64,000 nt of DNA, taken from contig WPIO01000010.1 of NCBI GenBank assembly GCA_009760855.2, forward strand, positions 4,044,001-4,108,000, in the 5' to 3' direction. Shown here in pieces: positions 1 to 61,400 of the stretch (position 1 is its first letter; each line of letters starts with the position of its first letter). The DNA comes from Cristatella mucedo (taxonomy: Eukaryota; Bryozoa; Phylactolaemata; Cristatellidae). The position numbers and the translations under genes are program-made. A model generated the notes under the pieces. It saw nothing but the letters and a program-made list of their open reading frames with translations, searched no databases and was not told where the DNA came from.

Positions 1-1700
1 TAACACCATGTTTGAATTCGAAAAGAAGTAGGAATTTTATTGGAATCGCCCTCACTCTTTTGAACATAAACGTTTTCACATTTATTTTCCATATGGTCTT
101 TCATTTACACGATTTTAAAATGGAATGCTGTTTAGGGTTAAATTGGTCGATGGGTTGCCTATCTGCCTCTATGTGCTGTAAGAACCGGACTCCTCGGTAG
201 CCACCTAATGTGGAGATAATTTCCTAGACTAGCCACCTGCTGCCTGGGCTGCTAGAGCGGTCACTGCAGTAGCCTCGGAAATACGACTATTCCAGTGTGC
301 CTATTCCACGGTGCGTGAATATCAATGGACACGAATGTACACTTGTTGCAAAATATCCTCGCAGTGTTGCAGCAGCTGCTGTTGCTGCTACTCCGATCAG
401 GGGTTATGAAGATTTTTGTACGATGCCAGGTATGATAAACTGGTGCACAGCATGCAAAAATATTTACTGACTGCCCACAAACACTACATATGCAGTAGGT
501 ATTTATGCAGTTGGTATTATGTCGTCCTGCCATGATTCTTTGTGACACTCCTTATTTGCCCAGGCATGGGTGACACAGACTTTCACTGTGTCTCCTCTGC
601 TTTAGCTTTCCACAAAGCCTGAATTTTACTGAAAAGATCGGCAGTTAATGTAAGCTTAACACCCTGCCTCACCTACATGTCGATGTCGTCCTATAAATAT
701 TCTATGACGCTCATATCCGGCTACTGGCTGGCCCACTGCATCAGCACCACATTAGATTCTTCAAAACTTACCCCACTGACCTGGCAGTGTGCTTATGGTC
801 GTTCTCTTGCTGCCTAATATGCTGATCTCTAAGCAGAATGTTTGTGCTTTGCAATCCAACTGTCTTGACTACCTGAATGTATACCTGTTAGTCCGTAATA
901 TCTTCGATCTGATGCAGAGCGCTAAGACCTTTTTGTGGCAAAGCAGCCCCAGACCACCACCATTTCACTCTTGGTTGAATGCAGTCGTGCCTGCCGGTTT
1001 GCCTCATCCTTCATTCGTTCTAACCCTTATGCATCGCTTTCCATTACCAAATATCATGTACTTGCTTTATTCTGTCCACGAAACAGAATTCCGGTCGTCT
1101 TCTGTCCAGTGGGCACGGCCGTGGGCCTACTTTGCTCACCGGCCACCATAAAGCGGTCTGCTTTATGGTGGCCGCTGAGCTTGAAGGCTTTCGCTTTCTG
1201 CCCTGTTCCAGCTAACTGCCAGCCAGCAGCCAGACACTGTTGGGCTAGGATCCTTTGGTTCCCTTTCGAAACACTTTTGCATTGGTTATCTGCTGTGGAC
1301 AATGATTTTATTAATCCTTTCTTAGCTTATGCCTTCGAGTCTGCTTGCTGTAAAGAAGGCTAGGAGAGCAGCAAAAGTATTCCAAAAAAACTGCACCGAT
1401 ATTCGAAGCCAGAAAACCTTAGTTCGACGACTTTTCGTGGCTTTTAAGTGTTCACTTAGGTAGTAGCGTGAGTGGCCGGTAATGAAAAACTTTGCATATT
1501 ACTTGCGACTGTTGCCCTTATGGTTAGTGGCATGTTCTACCTGCGATCGTGTCACTGCAGCTTCTACCTGTTTGCTTGAAGAGGGCTTGCCTGCCAAGGC
1601 AATTGGTATGGTCATGTACATGCACTGCATTTTGGCATACCTTACCTAATGCAATGGTCAGAATTATCGTTTGCTGTCTGTGAATCGGTGACTTAGCTTT
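1..1700. other. Left edge without a supported gene
   Basis: Short open frames on both strands, none with family similarity or good splice borders that I could see. May be intron of the plus-strand gene whose last exon is proposed at 1.72-2.04 kb. Confidence 0.4.
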
Positions 1701-1722
1701 CTTCTTTTATTAGCGCTTCACT

Positions 1723-2040
1723 TTGCTTGGTGCAGCTTCTATACATTTCGAAACGGCATTGATGCCGGCACTGTTGTGTACTTCTGAGCCACCAATGCAG
1801 CCAATTCGTTTATTTTCATTGAGTTGGCAGAGGATATATTCACCGAGCACCTTGGACGTTTTAGATAATCCGTGTCCTACACAAGGTCACATTGTTAACA
1901 TTCGACTAAGTGAGAACGTCGATACTGTTACACAGCCCAATGGTGCTGTCAAAGAGATGATTTGCGACGTCTACTTTCAAATGGACTATTCCACAGGTGA
2001 ATGGAAGCGAGTCAAGAAGTACAAGGACAAACCACAGTAA
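1723..2040 (+). CDS. Probable 3'-terminal coding exon of an unrecognised plus-strand gene
   Basis: An open frame of 105 codons ends at TAA (2,038-2,040). Its last 60 residues look like real protein: VNIRLSENVDTVTQPNGAVK, then VYFQMDYSTGEWKRVKKYKD. Several AGs with pyrimidine tracts upstream (CTTCTTTTATTAG near 1,710; GAGTTGGCAG near 1,830) could be the acceptor, so the true exon may start as late as 1,831. I do not recognise the family. It would converge on the alpha-catenin-like gene tail to tail. Confidence 0.45.
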   Translation: MLGAASIHFETALMPALLCTSEPPMQPIRLFSLSWQRIYSPSTLDVLDNPCPTQGHIVNIRLSENVDTVTQPNGAVKEMICDVYFQMDYSTGEWKRVKKYKDKPQ

Positions 2041-2924
2041 CGTCATTGTGTGACGTGTGCCTCGTGAGAGCAGATGCCATTCTGGCTTCAGCTCTCTGAC
2101 TCTATATGTAAACACGTCCTGTCCTTCTCGGTGTGCCTCCGAATGTTTCTTGAAGGCGAATCCGTGCACTTGACCTTGGGAGCTGCTCTCCGCATTGGAC
2201 CGGAGCATTACCTTAGCCGGGCAGCGTGGCTCATCATATTGATGTATGACTAGGTACATTCTTGATGAAGTCGTAGCAAAAGCTTGTTACTTGTTGGCTT
2301 ATTTGTGAGCTCTATTGTGCAATCTGTGACCAAGTGACTGGAGGTGCGACTACCCGAGTTGACTGTGTAGGCCTAATAATTAGTTTGACTGTGTAGGCAA
2401 AACTAATTATACAGCAACTCTGGGCTGCTTTCATCATTAAGCTGCTCTTTTCTTATCATTTGTCATACTGCTTCTTTCATAAGCCCAAATGATCGCGTAG
2501 GTGCTGCCGTGGTAGTTGCTACTGTTAAATAGGAAGAGTGATGGAACGGAAGGCGGTTCGTCCAATTTAGAAAGCAGGCTGATTTGGTGCAAAAGCCATT
2601 GGTCGTGGAGCTGCTGCTGACCACCTGATGTAAGAAGTGTGTCATGCTACCCCCCCCCTGGACCTTTTGCTGCCACCTTGAAACCTGGTGTGACCGATGT
2701 CCTAGCTGGCCTGGCCTGGCCTGGCAGGACCGTGTAGGGCATTATGCCTGTTCACTGAATGTGTTGAAAAATGCAAGTGCCGTTTACCATCTATAATGAG
2801 CTGGGCCACCATTAGTCACTTCAGATAGCCATCAGGTAGGTTGCTGTAACTTTATAAGCTCTCCACGGACTGCCTACTGATCACCACGTGGCCATGCACT
2901 GAAGCATTGGAAGCATTGGAATAT

Positions 2925-3045
2925 ATGGCCCAGTGGTTAAGGTGCTCACCCTCACCGAGTCGTCGGGTCGATCTCCATGGCATATGTGCAGCGTCTGAAT
3001 AGAGATTAGGTTCTCTTAAGGCGCTATAAAGTTAATTACATATAC
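2925..3045 (+). mobile_element. SINE-B copy (tRNA head, LINE-type tail)
   Basis: tRNA-like head (AGTGGTTAAGGTGCTC, degenerate box B) followed by AATAGAGATTAGGTTCTCTT and GGCGCTATAAAG, the tail shared with the local LINE. It ends about 110 bases before the poly(A) signal, so it is probably just outside the alpha-catenin-like transcript. Confidence 0.65.
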
Positions 3046-3155
3046 ATAAGTGGAAAAATCCCAGCCTCTGCTGTGGCTGCAAATTCGTTGGGGTAGTAAG
3101 AGGGTTTTCTACGATACCAAGTATACTCGAAAGTTACTCGAAGCATGGGAAAATA

Positions 3156-3161
3156 TTTATT
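3156..3161 (-). promoter_or_regulatory. Likely poly(A) signal of the alpha-catenin-like gene
   Basis: AATAAA on the minus strand, about 120 bases past the stop codon at 3,279, the usual place for 3' end formation. Confidence 0.5.
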
Positions 3162-3278
3162 GACAGCCTATTTACAAAAAAATGTATAGGTCTGTCCTGC
3201 TGCTGCTGGTGAAGCTTAGGAGATGAGGATACTTGGACTTCATCTACAATACAAGACAAGCCTCTGAATTATGTACTT

Positions 3279-52394
<49,116 letters not shown>

Positions 52395-52399
52395 CTGAA

Positions 52400-53980
52400 C
52401 CAGCAAAGGAGCTACAATCAGCTCCGAGGTCTTCGTCTTTAAGCAATCCATCAAATATCAAACTCCGTTGCAAGATCTTCCGCAAGAAGCGGACGTCTAG
52501 TACCCGCCATATCGGACAATCCAAGCACGATTCTCACTCACGTACCAAAGAGCTACGCTGGGGAAGCTGATTCCATGACGACGACCAAGAACCACCTGCA
52601 GTGGACCATGGAGCGTTCATTTCCACAGCTTCGAAACGCCGCTGAGCCAACTGGCGCTTTGTGCTGTGCGGATACTACGGAGAAATTTAGGATGAGAACT
52701 GCGCAGAATGTTTAAATTGAAAGAATGAACAGCTGTGGGTACTCGAGGCACTCGCAATAAGCACGAAGAGGATAAACACATCGGTTACTCTCAGAGGGCA
52801 TGCCATTCTTAAGGGCGTACAAGATTTTCTGACTACTCTATAGGCAGCCCTTTTAATTGAGGTCAACATGCACTCACTCAATAGGATATGGAAAAAATAT
52901 CGTATAATTTCAAAGCAAACTTATTTTAATTTGGCCTTGCATTCGTAGACGGAAACAAAAATATACCCATGGATATTGGAGTATGAGAAATTTTAGTGCG
53001 CCCTGCCTTACGGGACCAACCTTGAAGTAGTCTGTCGGGAGAAAAGCCTCGCTAATCGCTACCAGCAGCCCACTTATTTTATCTAATTTGGCAATTCTAA
53101 CAAGGTCCAACAAGGTCCCCGGATGAAAACTCCCATTGTCTCGCTCCTGACCTACTCTAAATAGATCTATCTGATTTCACACTGTCATTTTCGTAATTCC
53201 ATTGTTTTCCACTGCTGACACTAAAACTTACCCAGTAATCCAGCACTTTAACAGTGACTTACTATAAGCTCTTGAAAAATGCATTAAAGGAATCAGCATT
53301 CCTCGGGTTCGCTAAGCCTCAGTCGAAATTAGCGATCTCAAATAGTGGCTATTATATTTGGCTTCACCTTCGACTTTTCCTAGCTTCGGGTTAGCTCTTT
53401 CGATTAAACAAAAAATGGGCCTACCTGGAAACCCCGCGCCGTGGAGTGCAGGACCGAGCCGATCAGCTGTTGAGTGAGTACAAACATTCGGATGGGCCCG
53501 GATCGCATCAGTAACGAGGTATGGCATTAACGAGGTATACCATGGGGGGCCGAGTGACGTGACTGCTGCCGCTGGCCCGCAATGGGCAAGCAGTAGCACC
53601 TCTGCTTGAGATGCTACCGCAGAGAATCTACAAATTGTTGGTTACAAACTGGTACGTTTTGAGGCATCATCGCTAATAAGAAATACAACTATTCAAATTA
53701 GCTGCTTCTAACTTTAAACTTTCTGTTTCTATACTAACTGTTTAAACTAGCTGAGTTTCCAGCTTTTGCGAAAATAGCTAGGCTTGCCAATAGGGTGATT
53801 TACTTTGAAATATCTTTTATTTTTAGAACTCTTTCTGCGGTCTTGCTTGAATCTTACGTGTACATGAAATCCGCCAGGCGATGCTGAACACGAGTCCCCA
53901 ACTTTTCGAAACTATGATTGCGGCTGACAAACGTGGTTAAACTTCTCAAACCTAAAGAATTGTTCAGCCTCCGAGAGCAC
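52400..53980. other. Region upstream of exon 2, no feature seen
   Basis: Should hold intron 1 and perhaps the promoter if exon 1 is near. No convincing start exon recognised. Confidence 0.4.
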
Positions 53981-54163
53981 ATTCGGGATCTAAGCTAAAA
54001 TAATATGTAGCTTGCATAGCAGCCTAACACGATCAAAGATAAATCGAGGCGCTTGGCAACTCGTGCAAGGGAAGCTAGAGACAAAGGCAAATGACGCGAA
54101 AAGTATCGTGCTTACAAGAGCATGCAAAAGCGCACGGGAAGGAACTCGGGGCCACTGCCATTC

Positions 54164-54209
54164 CATGATACTAACCAGGGGTTCTATTAACCCGCTGGTT
54201 AGTATCATG
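54164..54209. repeat. 46-base hairpin-forming inverted repeat
   Basis: CATGATACTAACCAG pairs with CTGGTTAGTATCATG, and GGGTT with AACCC inside, leaving a 5-base loop and a one-base bulge. Confidence 0.8.
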
Positions 54210-54289
54210 CACTGAATCGTGTGCACGCAGGCAACCAAAGCACAGCGGAACAAAAAGGTTGAGTTCACTGCGGCAAAGGGAACGCTGAC

Positions 54290-54500
54290 CTGAACAGACG
54301 CGTATTTACCTGAAATTAATGATGCTATGTCGCTGCAGGTTCTGACAGGAGCCGGGAGCGAGTTCCAGACAATCGGTTCATTCGAACTGAAGGCTCGGTC
54401 ACTAAAGAATTTCAATTTAGTGCATGGACACCTCAAAGCCGAGGAATACGTGGAGCAAGCACGCTTGAGGAACAAGTAAATCGGTTCAGCAGGCTTATGC
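54290..54500 (-). mobile_element. L2/CR1-type LINE fragment
   Basis: FSDRAFSSNEPIVWNSLPAP and VRTCSDIASL on the minus strand are the usual reverse transcriptase C-terminal end. A different subfamily from LA and LB. Confidence 0.7.
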
Positions 54501-54954
54501 AAACGAGTGAAGCGATCTATTGGCCAAAGAGAAGATATTGAAATTGATTCGATGCGCTTGATAGAGAGCCAGTGAAGCTCAATCAGAAGCTGTGTGGTGT
54601 GGTGGTTATGGTACCGACAGACCGGACGAGTTACTGCATCTTGCTTCCGTTGCAGACGAGTAAGGGCACGGGTCAGGAGTTCTGATTAAAAAGAATTGTG
54701 GTAATCTACGCGATGGTACAAACGCGTGAACTAGTTTGAGTTTATACTCGTGTCTAAGCCGGCTCAGATACTGGCAATGTTCCTCAGCTGAAAGTTGGCC
54801 GATTTGACAGTGAAGGCACTGTGCTCATCCAATAAGGAATTGCAATCGCGGCCAGCCTGAAGGCAAGCGTCGCTGGACTGATGCTAGATGAAATCATCTT
54901 GAGGGCCAGGTCTTCAAACTCGAGGGTTACACTAGGCTTGTCCAAAGTTATTAG

Positions 54955-55140
54955 TAGATTGTGATAATATATTTGTATAGCGCCATAAGAGAACTTGGTG
55001 ATATGGCACCGTAGATATTGAAAGCCGAGATACGAACTGCACAGTACCTTCGAGAACTCCCAACTTCCTTCCAGAATAAGGGAACTGCTCAGAAAGAGCT
55101 TAGTTCTCTGAATGTGCTTCACAAATGATGCTACTACTAT
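54955..55140. mobile_element. Two opposed LINE LB/SINE-B tail pieces
   Basis: TTTGTATAGCGCCATAAGAG (reverse tail) at 54,970 and GAAAGAGCTTAGTTCTCTGA (forward tail) at 55,087 face each other. Confidence 0.5.
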
Positions 55141-55267
55141 CATTAACGATAAGGAGTTCTCATCCTCTTTCCTCTGTGGATTTGCATATAGCGATTGCCG
55201 AGCAATATAGCTGTTGATATGGCGTCAAAAGTACGTATGGCCGACTCAAAAACGTTGACTTGCTTAC

Positions 55268-55334
55268 TCCTGTCCTGGCTCTTAAGCCGCCATAGCTGTG
55301 CCCAGGCTGCGACACTCAGTGTGCTTCTCATCAT
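55268..55334 (-). CDS. Candidate first coding exon of the alpha-catenin-like gene
   Basis: An ATG opens 22 codons ending at a good GTAAGC donor. The peptide contains WRLKSQD, which could match the WDPKSLE stretch at the alpha-catenin N terminus. Its phase (1 base carried) does not fit the acceptor at 52,394 but does fit a second AG four codons downstream (ATGCAG). Weak evidence; another start exon is possible. Confidence 0.25.
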
Positions 55335-55399
55335 TTAATAGGCTACAACTTTGTGGTCAACACTGCCAAATGTATTGCACCAAGCTGCTCTGAGCTTGA

Positions 55400-56300
55400 G
55401 TGGCAGGTTTCCTGGGGCAGCAGCATTAGCCTGCAAGACTAGTCAAAATGCAGACCCGGGGAAAGCGATGTGCGAACAGATATTGTTCCTATTGTAGGGA
55501 GTTGTAATAAGTCGGTCGGTGTCACACAGCTAAGATGAACCCGGGTCTCGACTAACAAGGAAATGAGAGATGAAAACTATAGATATGCTATTAGCCTATC
55601 AGTCGAACTAGCAGCAATATTTTTTGCTAATTCCAAAAAAAGAGTTACTGATCGTTAGCATACCACACTAGTAAAGCCAGGTAGGTCGGCAGCTTACCAG
55701 CCTGGTGCCCCAGCCAATTCCATTCTGCACTTGCATATCAGCTCAGCCATAGGTTTAGCAATACATTTCGACTAGTTAAGGCAGGTAAAGCCAACTGGTA
55801 AGTTGATTAAGAAGACAGCATCGCTGGTGGCCCTCAGCTATAGGCAGCAAGGATAGGTCGGCCTAGCTGGCTTTCCTCGAAGCAATAAAAACGAAAGTCA
55901 ACAATGTTCCACCGATGTGGTGTTATTTATCAAGAAATATCGCCAACTCGATGCTTGAAGAGCTTGCTAGGGCTGCTCCATCGCCGTGTCAACACGTTTG
56001 GGCATGGCATGTCAACATGCATGTCAACATGTCAACACGTTTGGGCAACTTAACAACTTTACAGTCGACACAGGCTCTTTCTTCGATCAACTGATGACCA
56101 CTTCTATAATAATCGCTGGCTGCATCAAACAGCACCGAAGCCAATCAAGCAGACAACGTCCACGAAAGGCGACGCTAGTAGGTCCGATTAAACTATTCGC
56201 GAGTCCACAGCTCGAGCTGTATGTAAGCCATTCTGTTCCGGACAAATCGAGGGACGCAAGAAATAGTGCAAACCTATGACGAGCTCAAAGTCCATCCGGA
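55400..56300. other. Intergenic between ZNF598 3' end and the alpha-catenin-like gene
   Basis: No coding feature seen. Should hold the ZNF598 3' UTR; I see no canonical AATAAA on the minus strand close to the stop. A small repeat of TGTCAACA(C/T)GTTTGGGCA occurs near 55,985-56,045. Confidence 0.5.
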
Positions 56301-56334
56301 AATTGCCACAGAGCAACGACCACCGCAAGAATGG

Positions 56335-58438
56335 CTACTTCTGTTTCACCCAGCTTCTCAGCAAGTGACCGTTTCCGACGGGGCCCGACAGCGGCGGAAA
56401 GTCGTCCCCAGTAGGAGGCAGCTGGGCCACGCTGACAGCAACGCGATGATGCCCAATGTGCTCATCCACGTCAGCTCTGGCCAACACCTGACTGCATACA
56501 TTGCAGACAAGGAAAAGCTCGTCTACGGCCAAAGCTGCCAGAGCCGTGCCGGAGCCGTTCGTCTCAGCGACGAAAGCACAGTGCGCTCGAAGCAGCTCGA
56601 CTTGCTTGGCGACGTCCGGCAGCAGAACAAGCAGCTCCGGAAAGACGATCGCGAAAGCTGCGACGCCCATGAGGGCAGCGCACGTCTCATAGAAGGATCG
56701 CGCATCTATTAGGCCATTCCTGAAACGCATCGTCAGCGTCCGAAACGTGTCCAATTTGCCCGGGCAGTCTTCGACGATTTCCTTGAACTTCCGGGAAAGA
56801 CTGGCATTCCGAGCGGCAAAGTCAGGCGGGTTGACGAACGAGGGCCCACAATCGGCGACCGACTGGTCGACTCTCGTGGCTCTCACGACCGCTCCGCCAC
56901 CCTCATTGCGATGCTTCGGCTTTGCACTGTCAGCAGACGGCCTCCCAGGCACTGAAGATGGAGGCGGCGGTGGCGGAAGCACGAAGCCCACGGCCGGCGT
57001 GAAGTCTGCTGACATTGGCAGCAGCATGCCCGGCGGCAGCGCGCCAAAGAGTGGCAGCCCCGTGAGGCCAGGAGGTGGCACCACTGGTGGCGAAATGAAG
57101 TTAGCAATGTCTGCCAGGCTGGTCGGCATGGCGGACGCAGGCAGCGAGTCGCCACCAGCGCCGCTTGCCACCGCCGCGGCGGCGGCGAGGCCCGGCGGCG
57201 GTCTCAGCACGGCCGCCGGCTGCGCCTCGGCGAAGCCAGGCGGAGGCGGCGCTGCGGCAGCCTTGAGCGGCAGCGCTGGGAACGAGTTCACAGGCAAGGG
57301 GCACAGCCCGCCGCCGCTGCCTCCTGCCAGGCTGCCTCTGTCGGCTACCGGAGCGGACGACGAGATCGAGGACGAACCGTCGGCACTCACCCTCGGCGCC
57401 CCGCTAGCCGGCGGTGAGCTGCGCTGAGTGGACTCCACGCGGACAGCCGGGCTGGCATTTGCTGCAGAGCGGCTGGCCTCGGGACCGTCGCGCCGGGCGT
57501 CGGCAGTCACCGGCTTCGGTGCTGTCTGCACAGCAGCAGCAGCAGCCGCCCCTGCAGCGGAGCTTGCTGCTGCTGCCTCGTCCTTCTTCTTTTTCTTTTT
57601 CTTCTGCTTCTTGCCGTTGGCTTTCGGCTGCTCGCCGTCGACTGCAGCAGCCTTGTTCGACGCATGAGGAGCCGCGTTGCCATCTGCTGCTGCGGTCGCA
57701 CTGCTCGGCCGCTCCTTGAGCCGACTGCCGGAGCCGTGTTGAGAGGAAGCAGCCGCACCCTTGGCGGCCCATTTACCTGCAGCGGCAGGCCCGAGAGCAC
57801 CAAGCTCCCAGTCCTCCGTCAGCAGGCTGGGAAAGTCGTCGGCCGGAGGCGGCTGCTGCGATTGCCGAGGCGCGCCGTGCTTCGAAGTGCTCTTGCTCGG
57901 CACTTTGGTCCAGCCGGCCGCCACCGCCGCAGTCGACGCCGAGACGACGGGCGACACGGAGGCAAAGCCTCCGGGCAACGCCGGAAACTCCTGGTCGACG
58001 CTGCTCCAGGCGTTGTTCTTCACCTTCGAGGCGGCCGTGGACTTCGAGGCGGCTGAGGCGGGCGGCGCTCCCTTCTTTGGCTGCAGCGGCAGCGGCGAAG
58101 CTAAGGGAGCGGAGGCCAACCGGGGAAAATCGTCGGGGCGGCCGTCTGCTCCGTCGCCTTCGACCACGGTGAAGTTGTTGGAGCGGGCGAATCTCCTGGC
58201 CATGCTGTCAGCGGTGGGCGCCGCCGCCTTAGAGCCGCCGGCACCCACTCCGGCTCGATGTGACGGCTGCTGCGACTGGCGGCTGCGAGCTGCCGCCGCG
58301 CCAGGCGGACCAGGCTTGTCCGAGACGAGGTCGGGAAAGTCTTCAGTGTTGAACTGAAGCGGCTTCTGGTCTCTGGTCTGCTCGGCGTCGGACGACTGCT
58401 GCGACAGGCTGACGACAAAAGCGACCTCGTCCTCTTCT
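56335..58438 (-). CDS. ZNF598: ZNF598 terminal exon: low-complexity region and C-terminal domain
   Basis: Acceptor GTCGTTGCAG, phase 2 in, stop at 56,335, 2,104 nt. It opens with EEDEVAFVVSLSQQS (human REEEDREVAAAVRASVAAQ) and carries at least six (E/D/N)xFP motifs spread over 650 residues, a run of lysines near the middle, Pro-rich PPPG(F/L) motifs like human PPPPGF, then the conserved block ending FPELLVLLPDVAKQVELLRA (human FNELLVLLPDTAKQQELLSA). Strongly GC-rich; long plus-strand frames opposite are shadows. Confidence 0.93.
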
Positions 58439-61400
58439 CTGCAACGACGGTGGCGGCGAGCTGCTGCCAGACACGCGAGCGACGTGCGAGGAGCAAGATC
58501 GCATGGCACGATCCGGCGGCCGTCGTCGTCGGCGCCAGCGCAGCTAGCGCGCTTACGCTGTGCTCCTCGAGACGCCCCTCGAGCTCCCAACGCGACGATC
58601 GTCGCTGGCGGGCCCGTCGTACTCAGCGTTTGCTCCGGCTACAATCAGGAACGGCGGGGGCGGTGAGAGGCCGTCCGATTGACAGCCGCAAACCCCTGGC
58701 GATCGTCGGTCCCGCGGCATCAGACAGATGGAAAACCCACAGCCAACCCGGCGGTAGAGGCCAAGGCTGTGCCTGCTGGGAGAGACGACCCGCCCGGAAA
58801 AGGAAGGCCGGTAGAGGAGAGCACGGACGTCATCATTTCTTGCAATGGTGAGGCCGCAAGGGCTTTGTGAAGATGACATCGCTTGCGATGAGCTAATAAA
58901 GGTACGTTAACGCACGAGACAACGCTACAAATCCGGCCAGCTGGTGAATTAAGACAGAAGAAATCACACGTACAATGCTGAGGCTGAAGGAACGCCAGCA
59001 GAAAAGTTCTGATTGTTAATCCGAACAATATCAATCCTGGTTCTTTAAAAATGCCAGCCAATGTCTGTGCCCCAAAGAGTCTATGTGAAAATCAAGCCAA
59101 CAGCTAGTTCACTATTATATTCATCCACTCTCGGTGGCTTGCCGTGTGGTAAAAGTGAAAACAAGTAAAGGTCGACTGATTAGACTGCCTCATCTATAAA
59201 CCCACAGAAGAGTCTTAGCGACCATCACAGGTGCTTAAAATAATGATAGTGACATATGCATGGCACCACAAGAGAACTAAATCTCTTTCTAGGCACTTTA
59301 CATGTGCCGGAAAGGAACCACGTCAATTGGCTAGGCGTTTCAGTATGCATAAGCATACAGAGGACAAATCACACGATCGGAGTAAATAATAAGTGAGTGA
59401 AAAGTCATGTTCTAGCTTCCATTTAAATGTCAAGACAGATGTCGCAACATCAGATGGAAGTGAGCTCCAGGCTTAGAAAGCACGCAAACCGAAGGCACAG
59501 CCACCGACGGTTTCAGATTGGTTAGCTAACCAACTCGAGTCAGAAGAGTGGATGGCATGATGCAAAGCCTGATGAAGTATTTCCGATAGGTAGGCCAAAG
59601 CGTAAGACTCGACGAACCTAACGGTCAGTGACAGCAGACTTGAAGTCGACAAGCTGCATGACGGGGAGCTAGTGCCAGTCGGAGAGAAACGGCATGATGT
59701 GGCAGCTCGTGATGAAGGCCTCGACGGAAAGCATAGCTTGCAGCAGGCAATATATAAAGCACTGCCTTCTTCAGGACTCGAAACCACAGCCTCGGTTGTG
59801 AGCACCTTACCCTTAGACAATGAGACAATATCGTGTAGCAAAAGCTTAAGCAAACATAAAGGAATGATGCTACATTTCTGACCACTGAGTATCGCATTCA
59901 TCTCTTTTCTCTGACGGCCTCCAGGGTCTCAGTGGCACCGCTTCTCTTTACTGCACTCTTGTACACGTGAACTCTTTTTCAAAGGTCAGAATATTGCTAC
60001 AAAGAGTACAGAGCCGCCAAAAGACGGCAAAGCCGATTCCGGTGTGAGCAAAGGGCCCAACCGAGTGGATACCTGCATTGCGGTGCCGAATAGGTCCATA
60101 ATTGAACTGAACGTCCAAGGTGCGGGCCTGCCTCTGCTCGCCTTTGGACAGGTGTCTCGTGTGCTGCAGCGCTTTATGAGCTCGCATGTCTATTTCCGAT
60201 CGAAAGACGTTCGTAAACTGGGCACTGGCACACTCCCCCTCATCACAAACGAAGTGATCGTGACGAAAGTGCACGAGCACGTCGGTGTAGGCACTGTAAT
60301 AAAGCAGCATCGCTAGCACACTGGCAGGTCACCAAAACGGCACGATTTCAGTTCCGGCATCTCTAAGCACGAGGCAGCCACAAGCCGGCAAGATACCGCA
60401 AGGGTCGCACTGGCACAGCACCGTCTAGTCGAACGAAGGCCGTACTTAAAAAAAAGGTTCTTGCCGTCGGCGTCGCAAAAGTGGCAAAAAAAGTGATCCT
60501 TGCGCAAGTGGCGCCACAGCTCGTCGTTGTCGAGAAATCTCTTGTCGCAGAATTCGCACAGTGGGTGGCCTTTGTGCGAAGTGTCATCCAGATCGCCTTT
60601 GCGCCTGTGCTGGCCCAGGTCTGTGCGCGTGTAGCATTTCCTTTCCCACGTGAACAGCTGCAAGTGCAGACGAGCAGCTAGGAGGTCATAGCAGCCATGC
60701 ACAACAACAAAAAACCCACTTCACACTAATGCAATAACTCGGCACAGACAGAGATAGCACTCTCGTCCCCTAAAAAAAAAAGTACAGCTCCACCAATAGC
60801 AACCAAGTTCCACCAGGGAAGCAAGCACGTCTTATCACTAAAAAGAACTTCATGTGGAGTAACGACTCCCACTCGAAAACCACCGGCAGGCATCAGGGCA
60901 ATCGGCCGTGGAGAGATGCACAACAGGCACGCTAGCTAGCCTGTTCTGTGCATCCAAACGACAGTGAGCTGCTAGCACGAGCATGCATTATGCTCACGCT
61001 TTGCCTTGCGAATTCATCGCACAAGGATTGCGGTGGCCAGCATTTCATAGCGTGGACGTGGCTACATGCAGCTAGTCGATAAGCAAAACGCAACTTTGAC
61101 AGCAGCGCGAAGCAGCAAAAAATAAACTATTGACTGTGGCAGCAGCAGGGTCTATGATGGTGGCATTGCTGGGGAGGAGAAGAATTGCTTGGATGGGGTG
61201 GACTTGCTAAGGGGGGAGTGCAGCATAATAGTCACCAGGCAAATGCAGAGAATAATGGCTTCGTACGACGAAGGGGTCCGAGGCAGGTAACTGCCGACTG
61301 CACTGACTGCAGCCACTCCACCCCTCAATTACTAGCAGCTCGGAAAAGAAAAGAAAGCCAAGCAGGAATCCCGGAGATGACCCAATAATCTACAGATTCG

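Noticed and set aside
56266-58851. Several long plus-strand frames (up to 226 codons)
   Set aside because: Shadows of the GC-rich ZNF598 terminal exon.
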